Of a stretch of 33,747 nucleotides of DNA, positions 27,253 to 33,747 are shown in pieces. How positions within the stretch are numbered: the first letter of the stretch is position 1; each line of letters begins with the position of its first letter. Position numbers and translations under genes: made by a program. This stretch comes from a bacterium (lineage in GTDB: Bacteria > Vulcanimicrobiota > Vulcanimicrobiia > Vulcanimicrobiales > SCRA01), in the NCBI GenBank assembly GCA_004298665.1, contig SCQY01000040.1, positions 1 to 33,747 on the forward strand. The letters run 5' to 3'. Under the pieces are notes generated by a model. The model was not told where the DNA came from. It did not search any database and saw only the letters and a list, made by a program, of their open reading frames with translations.

Positions 27253-27266
27253 CACCTAACGGAATG
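27253..27266. promoter_or_regulatory. Candidate IclR operator half, inverted copy
   Basis: Minus-strand CATTCCGTTAGGTG, identical in 13 of 14 positions to CATTCCGTTAAGTG at the iclR start (25703-25716). It lies 3 nt upstream of the second site before the CoA-transferase. Confidence 0.5.
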
Positions 27267-27269
27267 GAG

Positions 27270-27284
27270 TTCCATTAATTGGAA
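27270..27284. promoter_or_regulatory. Candidate IclR operator over the CoA-transferase start
   Basis: TTCCA, TTAAT, TGGAA: perfect 5-bp arms around a 5-nt AT spacer, overlapping the TTG start at 27279. A further perfect palindrome AATGGA-GT-TCCATT (27263-27276) overlaps it. AT-rich sequence is unusual for this region. The resemblance to the site at the iclR start supports a shared regulator. Confidence 0.6.
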
Positions 27285-28457
27285 CGTACAGAGTGTCAAC
27301 CACCGCTCTTCGGTATCCGCGTCCTCGAACTCGGCAGCTCCGTCTCGGGGCCCTTCGCAGGGCGCCTCCTGGCCGACCTCGGCGCGGAAGTCTACAAAGT
27401 CGAGCCGCTCGAAGGCGAGCAGCTTCGCACCTGGGGTGTGCAGGCTCCCGACGGCTCCTCGTGGTGGTTCAAGTCGCACAATCGTGGTAAGAAGCTGCTG
27501 GCCTTCGACCTGCGCCAGCCGCAAGCAGTCGAAGCGGTCAAAGCCATCGCCCGTCGCTGCGATGTCCTGCTGGAGAACTTTCGCCCCGGGCGCTTGACCG
27601 AATGGGGCCTAGGCTACGAAGCGCTGGCCGCCGATCATCCAGGTCTGATCTACGTCTCCATCAGCGGTTACGGACAGGACGGCCCCTACGCAAATCGGCC
27701 AGGCTACGGCAACGTCGCCGAGTCGATGGGCGGCTTGCGCTACGTCACGGGCTTTCCCGACCGCCCGCCGGTACGCGTGGGTGTCAGCGTCGGCGACCAC
27801 GTCTCCGCGCTCTACGCCGTCATCGGGACGCTCGCGGCGCTCCAGGCGCGCGAGCGCGACGGCATGGGCGACTTCGTCGACGTGGCGCTCACGGAGTCGT
27901 GCTTCAGCTTGACGGAGGCCGCCTTGCCGGAGTACCAAGCCGCCGGCATCGTGCGCGAGCGCGGCGGCAATCGCTACCTGCGCGCTGCGCCCAGCAACGT
28001 CTACGAAACCCGCGACGGGCGCTGGATGGCGATCGGCGGTAACGGTCAGGGCATCTTTCGCCGGCTCTGCGAAGCCATGGGACGCCCCGAACTCGCCCAC
28101 AACGCGCGCTTTGCGGACAACGCCGCGCGAGTTGCCAACGCCGCGGAGCTCGACGCCCTCATCGAAACGTGGACCAAGACGCAGGAGGCCGACGCGTTGA
28201 ACGATCTGCTCGCCAAGGCGGGAGTCCCCGCAGGCCCGGTCATGTCGATCGCCGACATCGCCTCCGATCTGCACTTTCGCGCGCGCGGCATGATCGCCAG
28301 CATCCAGGACGAGCGCGGGCTGGAGATCGCCACACCCGGCATCGTGCCCAAGTTCCGCCGCCATGCCGCGCGCCTCACGACGGCCGCAGGGGCAGTCGAC
28401 CGCGACACCGCGGCCGTGCTGCACGAGCTGGGCCTTGCCGCGGAAACGCTGCGCTGA
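27279..28457 (+). CDS. CaiB/BaiF (class III) CoA-transferase
   Basis: A 392-residue family III CoA-transferase. The catalytic aspartate that forms the glutamyl/aspartyl-CoA type anhydride is Asp173 in SVGDHVSALYA. Other signatures are RVLELGSSVSGPFAGRLLADLGAEV at the start, LLENFRPGRL, VSISGYGQDGPYANRPGY and GMGDFVDVALTE. These enzymes move CoA between carboxylic acids without acyl-phosphate intermediates. The TTG start is supported by GGAG 9 nt upstream and by an in-frame TAA just before it; it lies within the operator. The gene is followed after 1 nt by an HMG-CoA-lyase-like gene, so the acceptor is probably a branched hydroxy-dicarboxylate, as for the human SUGCT homologue that uses glutarate and HMG. 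The exact acid is inferred. Confidence 0.88.
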   Translation: MERTECQPPLFGIRVLELGSSVSGPFAGRLLADLGAEVYKVEPLEGEQLRTWGVQAPDGSSWWFKSHNRGKKLLAFDLRQPQAVEAVKAIARRCDVLLENFRPGRLTEWGLGYEALAADHPGLIYVSISGYGQDGPYANRPGYGNVAESMGGLRYVTGFPDRPPVRVGVSVGDHVSALYAVIGTLAALQARERDGMGDFVDVALTESCFSLTEAALPEYQAAGIVRERGGNRYLRAAPSNVYETRDGRWMAIGGNGQGIFRRLCEAMGRPELAHNARFADNAARVANAAELDALIETWTKTQEADALNDLLAKAGVPAGPVMSIADIASDLHFRARGMIASIQDERGLEIATPGIVPKFRRHAARLTTAAGAVDRDTAAVLHELGLAAETLR

Positions 28458-28458
28458 C

Positions 28459-29370
28459 ATGGCCGAACACGTCACGCTGCTGGACGTCAGCGCTCGCGAC
28501 GGTCTCCAAGACGAAGCGTGCATCGTTGCCACCGGCGAGAAGCTCGCCGTTGCGCAGGCGCTGATCGAGGCCGCCGTCGAAGAGATCGAGATCACCTCGT
28601 TCGTGCATCCCGTCTGGGTGCCGCAGTTGGCGGACGCCGATGCTCTGGCGCCCCGTCTGCCGCGCGGCCCTCGCTATTCGGCGCTGATCATGAACGTCAA
28701 AGGGTACGACCGCGCGCGTGCCGCCTTCGCGGAACACGCTCCAGGAACGTGGTCGCTAGCGTTCGTGGCGTCGGCCAGCCAGCGCCACAACATGAGCAAC
28801 AACAACCGCACGATCGAGCAGACGCTCGAGATCTTCGACGCAGTCGCCGCGCGCGCACGCGTCGACGGCGTCGAGGTCCGCGGCGCCATCGCCTGTTCAT
28901 TCGTCTCACCGTACGCCGACGAGCCGACCGATCCCGAAATCGTGGCATCGATCGCACGGCGCTACGAGCGCGGCGGATGCACGTCGATCACGCTGGCCGA
29001 CACGATCGGCCGCGCCGATCCCTACACCGTAGCGCGCCGCATCGACGAGATCGCCGCCGTCACGCACGCCACGCTCTCGCTGCATCTGCACGACTCCTTC
29101 GGTTATGCCCTAGCCAACGTGTATGCCGGGCTCGCACATGGAGTGCGGCGCTTCGAAGGCGCGCTGGCCGGGCTGGGAGGCTGCCCCTTCGCGCCCGGAT
29201 CCCCGGGGAACCTCGACTTCGAGCGCCTTAACCGCTTCGTCAGCGACTGCGGATTCGAGACCGGCATCGACCCCGCAGCCCTTACGCGCGCGAGCGACCG
29301 CGTCCGTGCGGCGCTGCGCACCGCCAAACCCATCCCGGAAAGGACGACAACCGCAACGACCCACGCTTAG
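28459..29370 (+). CDS. Hydroxymethylglutaryl-CoA lyase-like enzyme
   Basis: A 303-residue TIM-barrel lyase of the HMG-CoA lyase family. It has [11 protein letters not shown] with Arg13/Asp14, the metal pair His209/His211 in SLHLHDSFG, and the family loop [14 protein letters not shown] with catalytic Cys242. HMG-CoA lyase splits 3-hydroxy-3-methylglutaryl-CoA to acetoacetate and acetyl-CoA; relatives act on longer or substituted 3-hydroxy-3-alkylglutaryl-CoAs. The loop differs slightly from the common AKGASGN form (APGSPGN), so a related substrate is possible. The ATG overlaps no gene but lies 1 nt after the CoA-transferase stop, showing tight coupling. Together the two would activate and then cleave the acid. 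Confidence 0.9.
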   Translation: MAEHVTLLDVSARDGLQDEACIVATGEKLAVAQALIEAAVEEIEITSFVHPVWVPQLADADALAPRLPRGPRYSALIMNVKGYDRARAAFAEHAPGTWSLAFVASASQRHNMSNNNRTIEQTLEIFDAVAARARVDGVEVRGAIACSFVSPYADEPTDPEIVASIARRYERGGCTSITLADTIGRADPYTVARRIDEIAAVTHATLSLHLHDSFGYALANVYAGLAHGVRRFEGALAGLGGCPFAPGSPGNLDFERLNRFVSDCGFETGIDPAALTRASDRVRAALRTAKPIPERTTTATTHA

Positions 29371-29381
29371 AAAGGACGAGC

Positions 29382-30773
29382 ATGGCAACGGCTACCACGT
29401 CCGCGCCTACGATCGCGGCTCGACTCGACCGACTCCCGGAATCCAACTACATACGCAATTTCATCACGCTGCTTTCGTTAGGCGGCGTTTTCGAGTTCTA
29501 CGATCTCTTCTTGATGGCGTACATCGCGGCCGGGTTCTTCAAGTCCGGTCTCTTCACGCCCACGACGCAGGGGTTCTTCGATCTCCACGGATTCGCCAGC
29601 TTCATCGCCTCGACGTTTGCCGGGCTGTTCATCGGCACGCTCGTCTTCAGCTGGGTCTCCGACCGGTACGGCCGGCGGTCGATCTTTACGTTCTCTCTGC
29701 TCTGGTACTCCGTCTGCACGTTCATCATGGCGTTCATGCAGACGTCGGTGACCGTCGATCTCTGGCGCTTCATCGCCAGCGTCGGCATCGGCGTCGAACT
29801 GGTGAACATCGACACCTACATCGCGGAGCTGGTGCCCAAGAACACGCGCGGCAAAGCCTTCGCCTTCAATCAGTTCGTCATGTTCCTCGTCGTACCGGTC
29901 GTAGCGTTCATCGCGTACATGCTCGTCCCGCATACGTTCGCCGGCTTGGACGGCTGGCGCTGGGTCGTGCTCATCGGCTCCGCCGGGGCGCTCTTCATCT
30001 GGTGGATCCGGCTGGGCCTCCCCGAGTCGCCGCGCTGGCTCGCCATGCACGGCCGCACGGCCGATGCCGACCGCGTCATGAGCGCAATCGAGCAGCGCGT
30101 TCAAGCGGAAGTCGGCCGGCCTCTGCCGGAGCCGGAGATGCTTGTTGGAGAGACCGAGCGTGCTCATGGCTCGTGGCTTGAGATCTGGAGCCCGCAGTAT
30201 CTCTCGCGCACCATCATGCTCATCATCTACAACTTCTTCCAGACGATCGGCTACTACGGCTTCGCGAGCTGGGTGCCCACGCTGCTGATCAAGCACGGCA
30301 TCACCGTCACCCATTCGCTCGAGTACACGTTCATCATCGCCTTGGCCAACCCGTTCGGCCCGCTCATCGGTATGGCCATCGCCGACCGCATGGAACGCAA
30401 GTGGCAGATCTGCAGTTCCGCAGCGCTGATTGCGATCTTCGGCATCATCTTCGCGCAAATGACCAGTGCCGCGGGGATCATCGTACTGGGCATCCTGATC
30501 ACGCTCTCGAACAACTGGCTCTCGTTCGCCTTCCATACCTATCAGGCGGAGCTCTATCCCACGCGCATCCGCGCCCAGGCCGTGGGCTTCGTCTACTCGT
30601 GGAGCCGCTTCAGCACGATCTTCACGAGCTTCTGGATCGCGGCGATCCTGCGCGGCTACGGCGTCAGCGGCGTCTTTCTCTTCATCGCGCTGGCGATGGT
30701 CGTGGTTATCGTGGTGGTCGGCGGCATGGGGCCGAAGACTGCACTTCAGCGCTTGGAGGCGCTCAGCGCCTAG
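29382..30773 (+). CDS. MFS transporter, sugar/dicarboxylate porter type
   Basis: A 463-residue membrane protein with twelve hydrophobic segments. The loop 2-3 motif is [10 protein letters not shown], the segment after helix 6 holds [13 protein letters not shown], and [13 protein letters not shown] starts the second half; all are usual in the metabolite:H+ symporter and sugar-porter branches. Acidic residues sit in helix 1 ([12 protein letters not shown]), as in carboxylate symporters. ATG 29382 has AAAGGA 5 nt upstream. It follows the lyase after 11 nt and precedes the alpha/beta hydrolase by 10 nt, so it is most likely the importer of the pathway's substrate. The substrate is inferred from the operon only. 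Confidence 0.9.
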   Translation: MATATTSAPTIAARLDRLPESNYIRNFITLLSLGGVFEFYDLFLMAYIAAGFFKSGLFTPTTQGFFDLHGFASFIASTFAGLFIGTLVFSWVSDRYGRRSIFTFSLLWYSVCTFIMAFMQTSVTVDLWRFIASVGIGVELVNIDTYIAELVPKNTRGKAFAFNQFVMFLVVPVVAFIAYMLVPHTFAGLDGWRWVVLIGSAGALFIWWIRLGLPESPRWLAMHGRTADADRVMSAIEQRVQAEVGRPLPEPEMLVGETERAHGSWLEIWSPQYLSRTIMLIIYNFFQTIGYYGFASWVPTLLIKHGITVTHSLEYTFIIALANPFGPLIGMAIADRMERKWQICSSAALIAIFGIIFAQMTSAAGIIVLGILITLSNNWLSFAFHTYQAELYPTRIRAQAVGFVYSWSRFSTIFTSFWIAAILRGYGVSGVFLFIALAMVVVIVVVGGMGPKTALQRLEALSA

Positions 30774-30783
30774 GAGGCTAGCT

Positions 30784-31566
30784 GTGGCAGCGCTCGATCT
30801 CCACTTTCAGGTCTACGGAACGGGACCGCGCACGCTTCTGTTGATCCACGGATGGGCGTGCTCGCACCGTTACTGGGAGGAGCTCGCAGCGCTGCTGCCT
30901 TCAGAGTACCGCGCCGTCGCGGTCGACTTGCGGGGCTTCGGCGACTCGCCGAAGCCCCCAACTGGATATCACTTCGACGATCACGCGGCCGATCTCGTAC
31001 GGCTCATCCACCGCCTCAGCCTTCCGCGCGCCGCACTCGTAGGCCACTCAATGGGTGGGGCGATCGCACTCCATCTCGCCCTCGGTCACGCACCGCTCTT
31101 TCGAGCCCTGACGATCGTCGACGCGGGTGCTTACGTCGCTCAACGGCGACGCATCCTCGAACTCGCCGATGATGACCTTTTTCAAACGGGCATGACGACC
31201 GACCAACTCTCGCGGGCCGTCACTTCATGGTTTCACGACTCCGAGGATCCGCGCATCCCGGAGTTTCAACGGATCGCGCGCTCGTCACCCGGCCCGATCC
31301 GTGGCGAGGCGTTACGCTGTCACATCGCGCGCGACATGCGCAACGAGATCCGGAACATCGATCTTCCGACCCTCGTGCTCTATGGGGCCCTGGACGGCAT
31401 GCGTTCCTACGAAGAGGCGGAGTACCTGCGCGATACGATCCCGGGCGCCGAACTGCGCGTCATCGCGGGCGCTGCGCATTCTCCGCAGGTCGAGCGCCCT
31501 CACGAGACCGTGGTCGCGCTCCTCGACTTCTTCGAGCGCCGCCGCATTTGGGCGGACACGCTTTAA
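30784..31566 (+). CDS. Alpha/beta-hydrolase of the IclR-linked operon
   Basis: A 260-residue alpha/beta-hydrolase with HGWACSHRYW near residue 22, VDLRGFGDSPKP, the nucleophile elbow LVGHSMGG (Ser89), the acid region LYGALDGMRSY and the histidine in GAAHSPQVERP. It has no signal peptide, so it works in the cytoplasm. The GTG start has a full AGGAGG 6 nt upstream, one of the best ribosome sites here. As the last gene of the CoA-transferase/lyase/transporter unit it may open an ester or lactone form of the imported acid. The substrate is a guess from context. Confidence 0.88.
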   Translation: MAALDLHFQVYGTGPRTLLLIHGWACSHRYWEELAALLPSEYRAVAVDLRGFGDSPKPPTGYHFDDHAADLVRLIHRLSLPRAALVGHSMGGAIALHLALGHAPLFRALTIVDAGAYVAQRRRILELADDDLFQTGMTTDQLSRAVTSWFHDSEDPRIPEFQRIARSSPGPIRGEALRCHIARDMRNEIRNIDLPTLVLYGALDGMRSYEEAEYLRDTIPGAELRVIAGAAHSPQVERPHETVVALLDFFERRRIWADTL

Positions 31567-31625
31567 GGACCTCAACCCAGAGACGGAGGGGAATCGCGCC
31601 CTCGCGGCCGTAAGTCCTTCAGACC

Positions 31626-32414
31626 ATGGCGCTACGCTCAACGCCGCGGGCCCTCTCCGCCGCTACCCGCCGCGACGTCCTCTTTCACGCACTGGCCTTC
31701 ATCGCCGGCTTCACCATCGTCTTCGTCGCCGCGGGAGCGACGGCGAGCGCCCTCGGCCAGCTCTTCGCCGAATACCGTCAGGTACTCACGCGCGTCTTCG
31801 GCGTCATCGTGATCCTGCTGGGTCTCAACATGCTCGGCGTCTTCCGCCTCACGTTCCTGGCGATGGACAAGCGTCCGCACTTCCAGCGCAACGGCATCTC
31901 CTTGCTGGGCTCATTGCTGGCCGGTGTGGGCTTTGCCGCCGGCTGGACACCATGCATCGGACCGATCCTGGCGGGAGTGCTGGCTCTGGCCAGCGCCACG
32001 CAGAGCGTTGGCTCGGGGATCCTGCTCCTCTTCATCTACTCGATGGGGCTGGCGTTGCCGTTCTTCCTGATGGCCGTCGGCCTGCAGTACGCGCTGCCGT
32101 TGCTCGCCCGCATCAAACGCTTTCTGCCCGTCATCGACGTGGTGGCCGGCGTCATCGTGCTAGCGGTTGGTCTCGTGCTCTTCACCAACTCGTTTCTGCG
32201 TTTTACGGCGTGGCTCTATCAGACATTTCCCGCCGCGGCGACGCTGGGCACGGGGCCGACGCTCGGCGGCGGCGCGATCACCATCGGCGCAACGTTCTTG
32301 GCCGGACTCGTCTCCTGTATCTCACCATGCGTGCTGCCGCTGCTCCCGGCCTATCTCTCGCTGCTGACGGGACAGAGCATCGAGAGCCTCGTTGCTTCGT
32401 ACGAGAGCGCGTGA
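31626..32414 (+). CDS. CcdA-family thiol-disulfide membrane transporter, circularly permuted
   Basis: A 262-residue six-helix protein carrying all CcdA parts in a changed order. It opens with what is normally the loop and second helix (RRDVLFHALAFIAGFTIVFV, residues 15-34), continues through FAAGWTPCIGPILAGVLALA with redox Cys110, and ends with the usual first helix, FLAGLVSCISPCVLPLLPAY (residues 224-243, Cys235), plus its loop LTGQSIESL. CcdA/DsbD proteins carry electrons across the membrane for cytochrome c and thiol reduction through this cysteine pair. A TAA in frame four codons before the ATG rules out a missing N-terminal helix. Helices lie at about 19-43, 54-75, 92-120, 128-153, 165-197 and 221-248; positive loops place both ends inside. 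No ribosome site is clear. Confidence 0.85.
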   Translation: MALRSTPRALSAATRRDVLFHALAFIAGFTIVFVAAGATASALGQLFAEYRQVLTRVFGVIVILLGLNMLGVFRLTFLAMDKRPHFQRNGISLLGSLLAGVGFAAGWTPCIGPILAGVLALASATQSVGSGILLLFIYSMGLALPFFLMAVGLQYALPLLARIKRFLPVIDVVAGVIVLAVGLVLFTNSFLRFTAWLYQTFPAAATLGTGPTLGGGAITIGATFLAGLVSCISPCVLPLLPAYLSLLTGQSIESLVASYESA

Positions 32415-32418
32415 ACGC

Positions 32419-33696
32419 TTAACGCAAGGTTGTTTCGCTTGCGATGTCGGAGCGGAAGGTGAGCTTGTCGCCCACCACGGGACCGAGGCTACGCACGGCG
32501 CCATAAACGCACTGGCGCGCCGACTCGACATCGTCGCCAAGGGCAGTCACCGTCAACACGCGCCCCCCCGGCGAGGTGACCCGCCCGTTAGCGATTTCCG
32601 AGGTTCCCCAGAATGCGCTGCATCCCGCGGGCAGATCGACGGCCGCTGGAAGCCCTTCTACGGGCGTCGAGCGCACGGGATACTCGCGCGTGGCCAGCAC
32701 GACGCCGACGCACGCTTGGCGGCTGATGGAGATCGTCGAAGGATCGAGGACGCCATCGGCGCACGACTTCAGCAACAGCGGAAGATCGCCCGTGAAACGG
32801 GGCATCAGCACCTGCGTCTCCGGGTCCCCGAAACGGGCGTTGAACTCCAGTACCGAGGCGCCTTCTTCTTCGTTCCACATCAAGCCGAGATAGAGGGCGC
32901 CGCGATACTCCTCACCCTCCGCCTCCAGGCCCGCCATCACGGGCGCCAGGACCCTCTCGCGAACGGAGTCGAGGAGATCGTGGGGAAACGTCGCGGGCGG
33001 CGAGTAGGCCCCCATGCCGCCCGTGTTCGGTCCCGTGTCGCCATCTCCGGCGCGCTTGTAGTCGCAGGCGGCGCCCAGCATCACGCCGGCTCGCCCGTCG
33101 AGCAGCGCGAAGACGGAGACTTCACGCCCCTCCAGTTTCGCCTCCAGCACGACGTCGATTCCGCCGCCCGGGATACCTGCGCCGCCATACCAACCGCGCA
33201 GGACGGCACGCGCGTCGTGGGGCGAGTCGCAGACCACCACGCCCTTGCCGGCGGCCAAACCATCGGCCTTCACCACGACGGCCCCCTGCCAATCGTTGAG
33301 CGCCTTCTCGGCCTGCTCCAGCGAGTGCACGGCGCGGAAGTACGCCGTGGGGATATCATGGCGCTCCATGAAGCGTTTGGCGAAGATCTTGCTGGACTCC
33401 AGGCGCGCCGCGCTGCGAGCGGCGCCAAACGTCGAGATGCCCGCCGCCCGCATCTTATCGGCCACGCCGGCCGCCAGAGCCGTCTCCGGACCGATCACGC
33501 AGAGATCGATGCGCTCGGCGAGCGCCCGCTCGACCAGACGCTTGGCGTCGGTCACGGAGATGCCCCAATTGGTGCCGCGCGACGCCGTCCCGGCGTTGCC
33601 GGGCGACGCGAAGAGCGCCTCGCAGTGCGGCGACTGCGCAAGCTTCCACGAGAGCGCGTCTTCGCGTGCCCCGTTGCCGACGACCAGGATTCTCAT
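32419..33696 (-). CDS. purD: Phosphoribosylamine-glycine ligase (GARS)
   Basis: A 425-residue ATP-grasp enzyme, the second step of purine synthesis: phosphoribosylamine + glycine + ATP to GAR. It begins MRILVVGNGAREDALSWKL, a standard PurD start. Other signatures are GPETALAAGVADKMRAAG, KADGLAAGKGVVV in the ATP-grasp domain, DYKRAGDGDTGPNTGGMGAYSP and LEFNARFGDPETQVLMPR. The length is normal. It starts 1 nt after the guaA stop, forming a guaA-purD unit, and ends 4 nt from the convergent CcdA-like gene. It works on the product of PurF, encoded about 8 kb to the left. Confidence 0.97.
   Translation of the reverse strand: MRILVVGNGAREDALSWKLAQSPHCEALFASPGNAGTASRGTNWGISVTDAKRLVERALAERIDLCVIGPETALAAGVADKMRAAGISTFGAARSAARLESSKIFAKRFMERHDIPTAYFRAVHSLEQAEKALNDWQGAVVVKADGLAAGKGVVVCDSPHDARAVLRGWYGGAGIPGGGIDVVLEAKLEGREVSVFALLDGRAGVMLGAACDYKRAGDGDTGPNTGGMGAYSPPATFPHDLLDSVRERVLAPVMAGLEAEGEEYRGALYLGLMWNEEEGASVLEFNARFGDPETQVLMPRFTGDLPLLLKSCADGVLDPSTISISRQACVGVVLATREYPVRSTPVEGLPAAVDLPAGCSAFWGTSEIANGRVTSPGGRVLTVTALGDDVESARQCVYGAVRSLGPVVGDKLTFRSDIASETTLR
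32423..32443. terminator. Hairpin at the ccdA-like/purD convergent junction
   Basis: CGCAAG, 9-nt loop, CTTGCG. It starts 9 nt after the stop of the CcdA-like gene and lies within the last codons of purD. The stem is short and there is no U-tract, so it is a weak candidate terminator. Confidence 0.3.
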
Positions 33697-33697
33697 G

Positions 33698-33747
33698 CTA
33701 CTCCCACTCCACCGTGGCCGGCGGCTTCGAGGTGATATCGTAGACGA
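33698..33747 (-). CDS. guaA: GMP synthase, C-terminal end
   Basis: Only the last 15 residues are in the window: VYDITSKPPATVEWE followed by TAG. This is the near-invariant C-terminus of glutamine-hydrolysing GMP synthase (dimerisation domain), which converts XMP to GMP. The gene continues beyond the right edge. The stop lies 1 nt before the purD start, so the two are co-transcribed. Confidence 0.88.
   Translation of the reverse strand, partial: VYDITSKPPATVEWE

Noticed and set aside
30401-31613. Plus-strand ORFs overlapping the MFS and hydrolase genes
   Set aside because: Arg/Ala-rich translations with no motifs, overlapping two well-supported genes.
31567-31625. A missing N-terminal helix or a small RNA before the CcdA-like gene
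   Set aside because: All three frames lack an SPC-type helix, and an in-frame TAA lies just before the ATG; only a short GC-rich self-complementary stretch is seen.

Overview
The window is GC-rich, gene-dense bacterial chromosome with short intergenic gaps, Shine-Dalgarno starts and mixed ATG/GTG/TTG initiation. No tRNA, rRNA, insertion sequence, phage gene or CRISPR array was seen, and no gene-free stretch exceeds 300 bases. The mix of a five-helix succinate dehydrogenase anchor of the mycobacterial Sdh1 kind, ADP-forming acyl-CoA synthetase/GNAT fusion, Pxp 5-oxoprolinase, M16/M28 peptidases and SCO protein suggests a free-living respiring heterotroph from a poorly cultured high-GC lineage. 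Eremiobacterota-like is my guess, made without any search.

Layout. (1) 1-2385, minus: start of sdhA, sdhC, an M28 peptidase and an N-terminal remnant of a thiolase. (2) 2485-9168, plus: a type 2 3-hydroxyacyl-CoA dehydrogenase-like SDR, an acyl-CoA synthetase/GNAT fusion, a hotdog thioesterase and a secreted M16 peptidase. (3) 9172-11911, minus: pxpB-pxpC-pxpA (5-oxoproline cleavage), with PxpC carrying an extra biotinyl-like tail. (4) 12086-14536, plus: a chemoreceptor and a small exported protein, closed by a hairpin. (5) 14640-15752: two divergent unknown genes, one with its start codon in the loop of a perfect hairpin. (6) 15757-19091: a LolA-like exported protein divergent from MarR-TolC-SCO, with palindromic operators over both candidate promoters. 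(7) 19067-24946, minus: purF, an ABC-F ATPase, an alpha/beta hydrolase, a quinone-oxidoreductase-like dehydrogenase and an unknown exported His/Cys-rich protein. (8) 25001-31566: an IclR regulator divergent from a PLP decarboxylase, then a CaiB/BaiF CoA-transferase, an HMG-CoA-lyase-like enzyme, an MFS transporter and an alpha/beta hydrolase. Matching candidate operators lie before iclR and before the CoA-transferase. (9) 31626-32414: a CcdA-family thiol transporter whose first membrane helix sits at the C-terminus. (10) 32419-33747, minus: purD and the end of guaA.

Working together: region 8 reads as an inducible pathway in which a dicarboxylate related to 3-hydroxy-3-methylglutarate is imported, activated by CoA transfer and cleaved by the lyase. 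Region 6 reads as a MarR-controlled envelope/efflux unit. PurF, PurD and GuaA belong to purine synthesis. The strongest novelty is the apparently circularly permuted CcdA. Next are the PxpC tail that lacks the modifiable lysine, the two sets of regulatory palindromes and the unknown exported protein overlapping the SCO gene.
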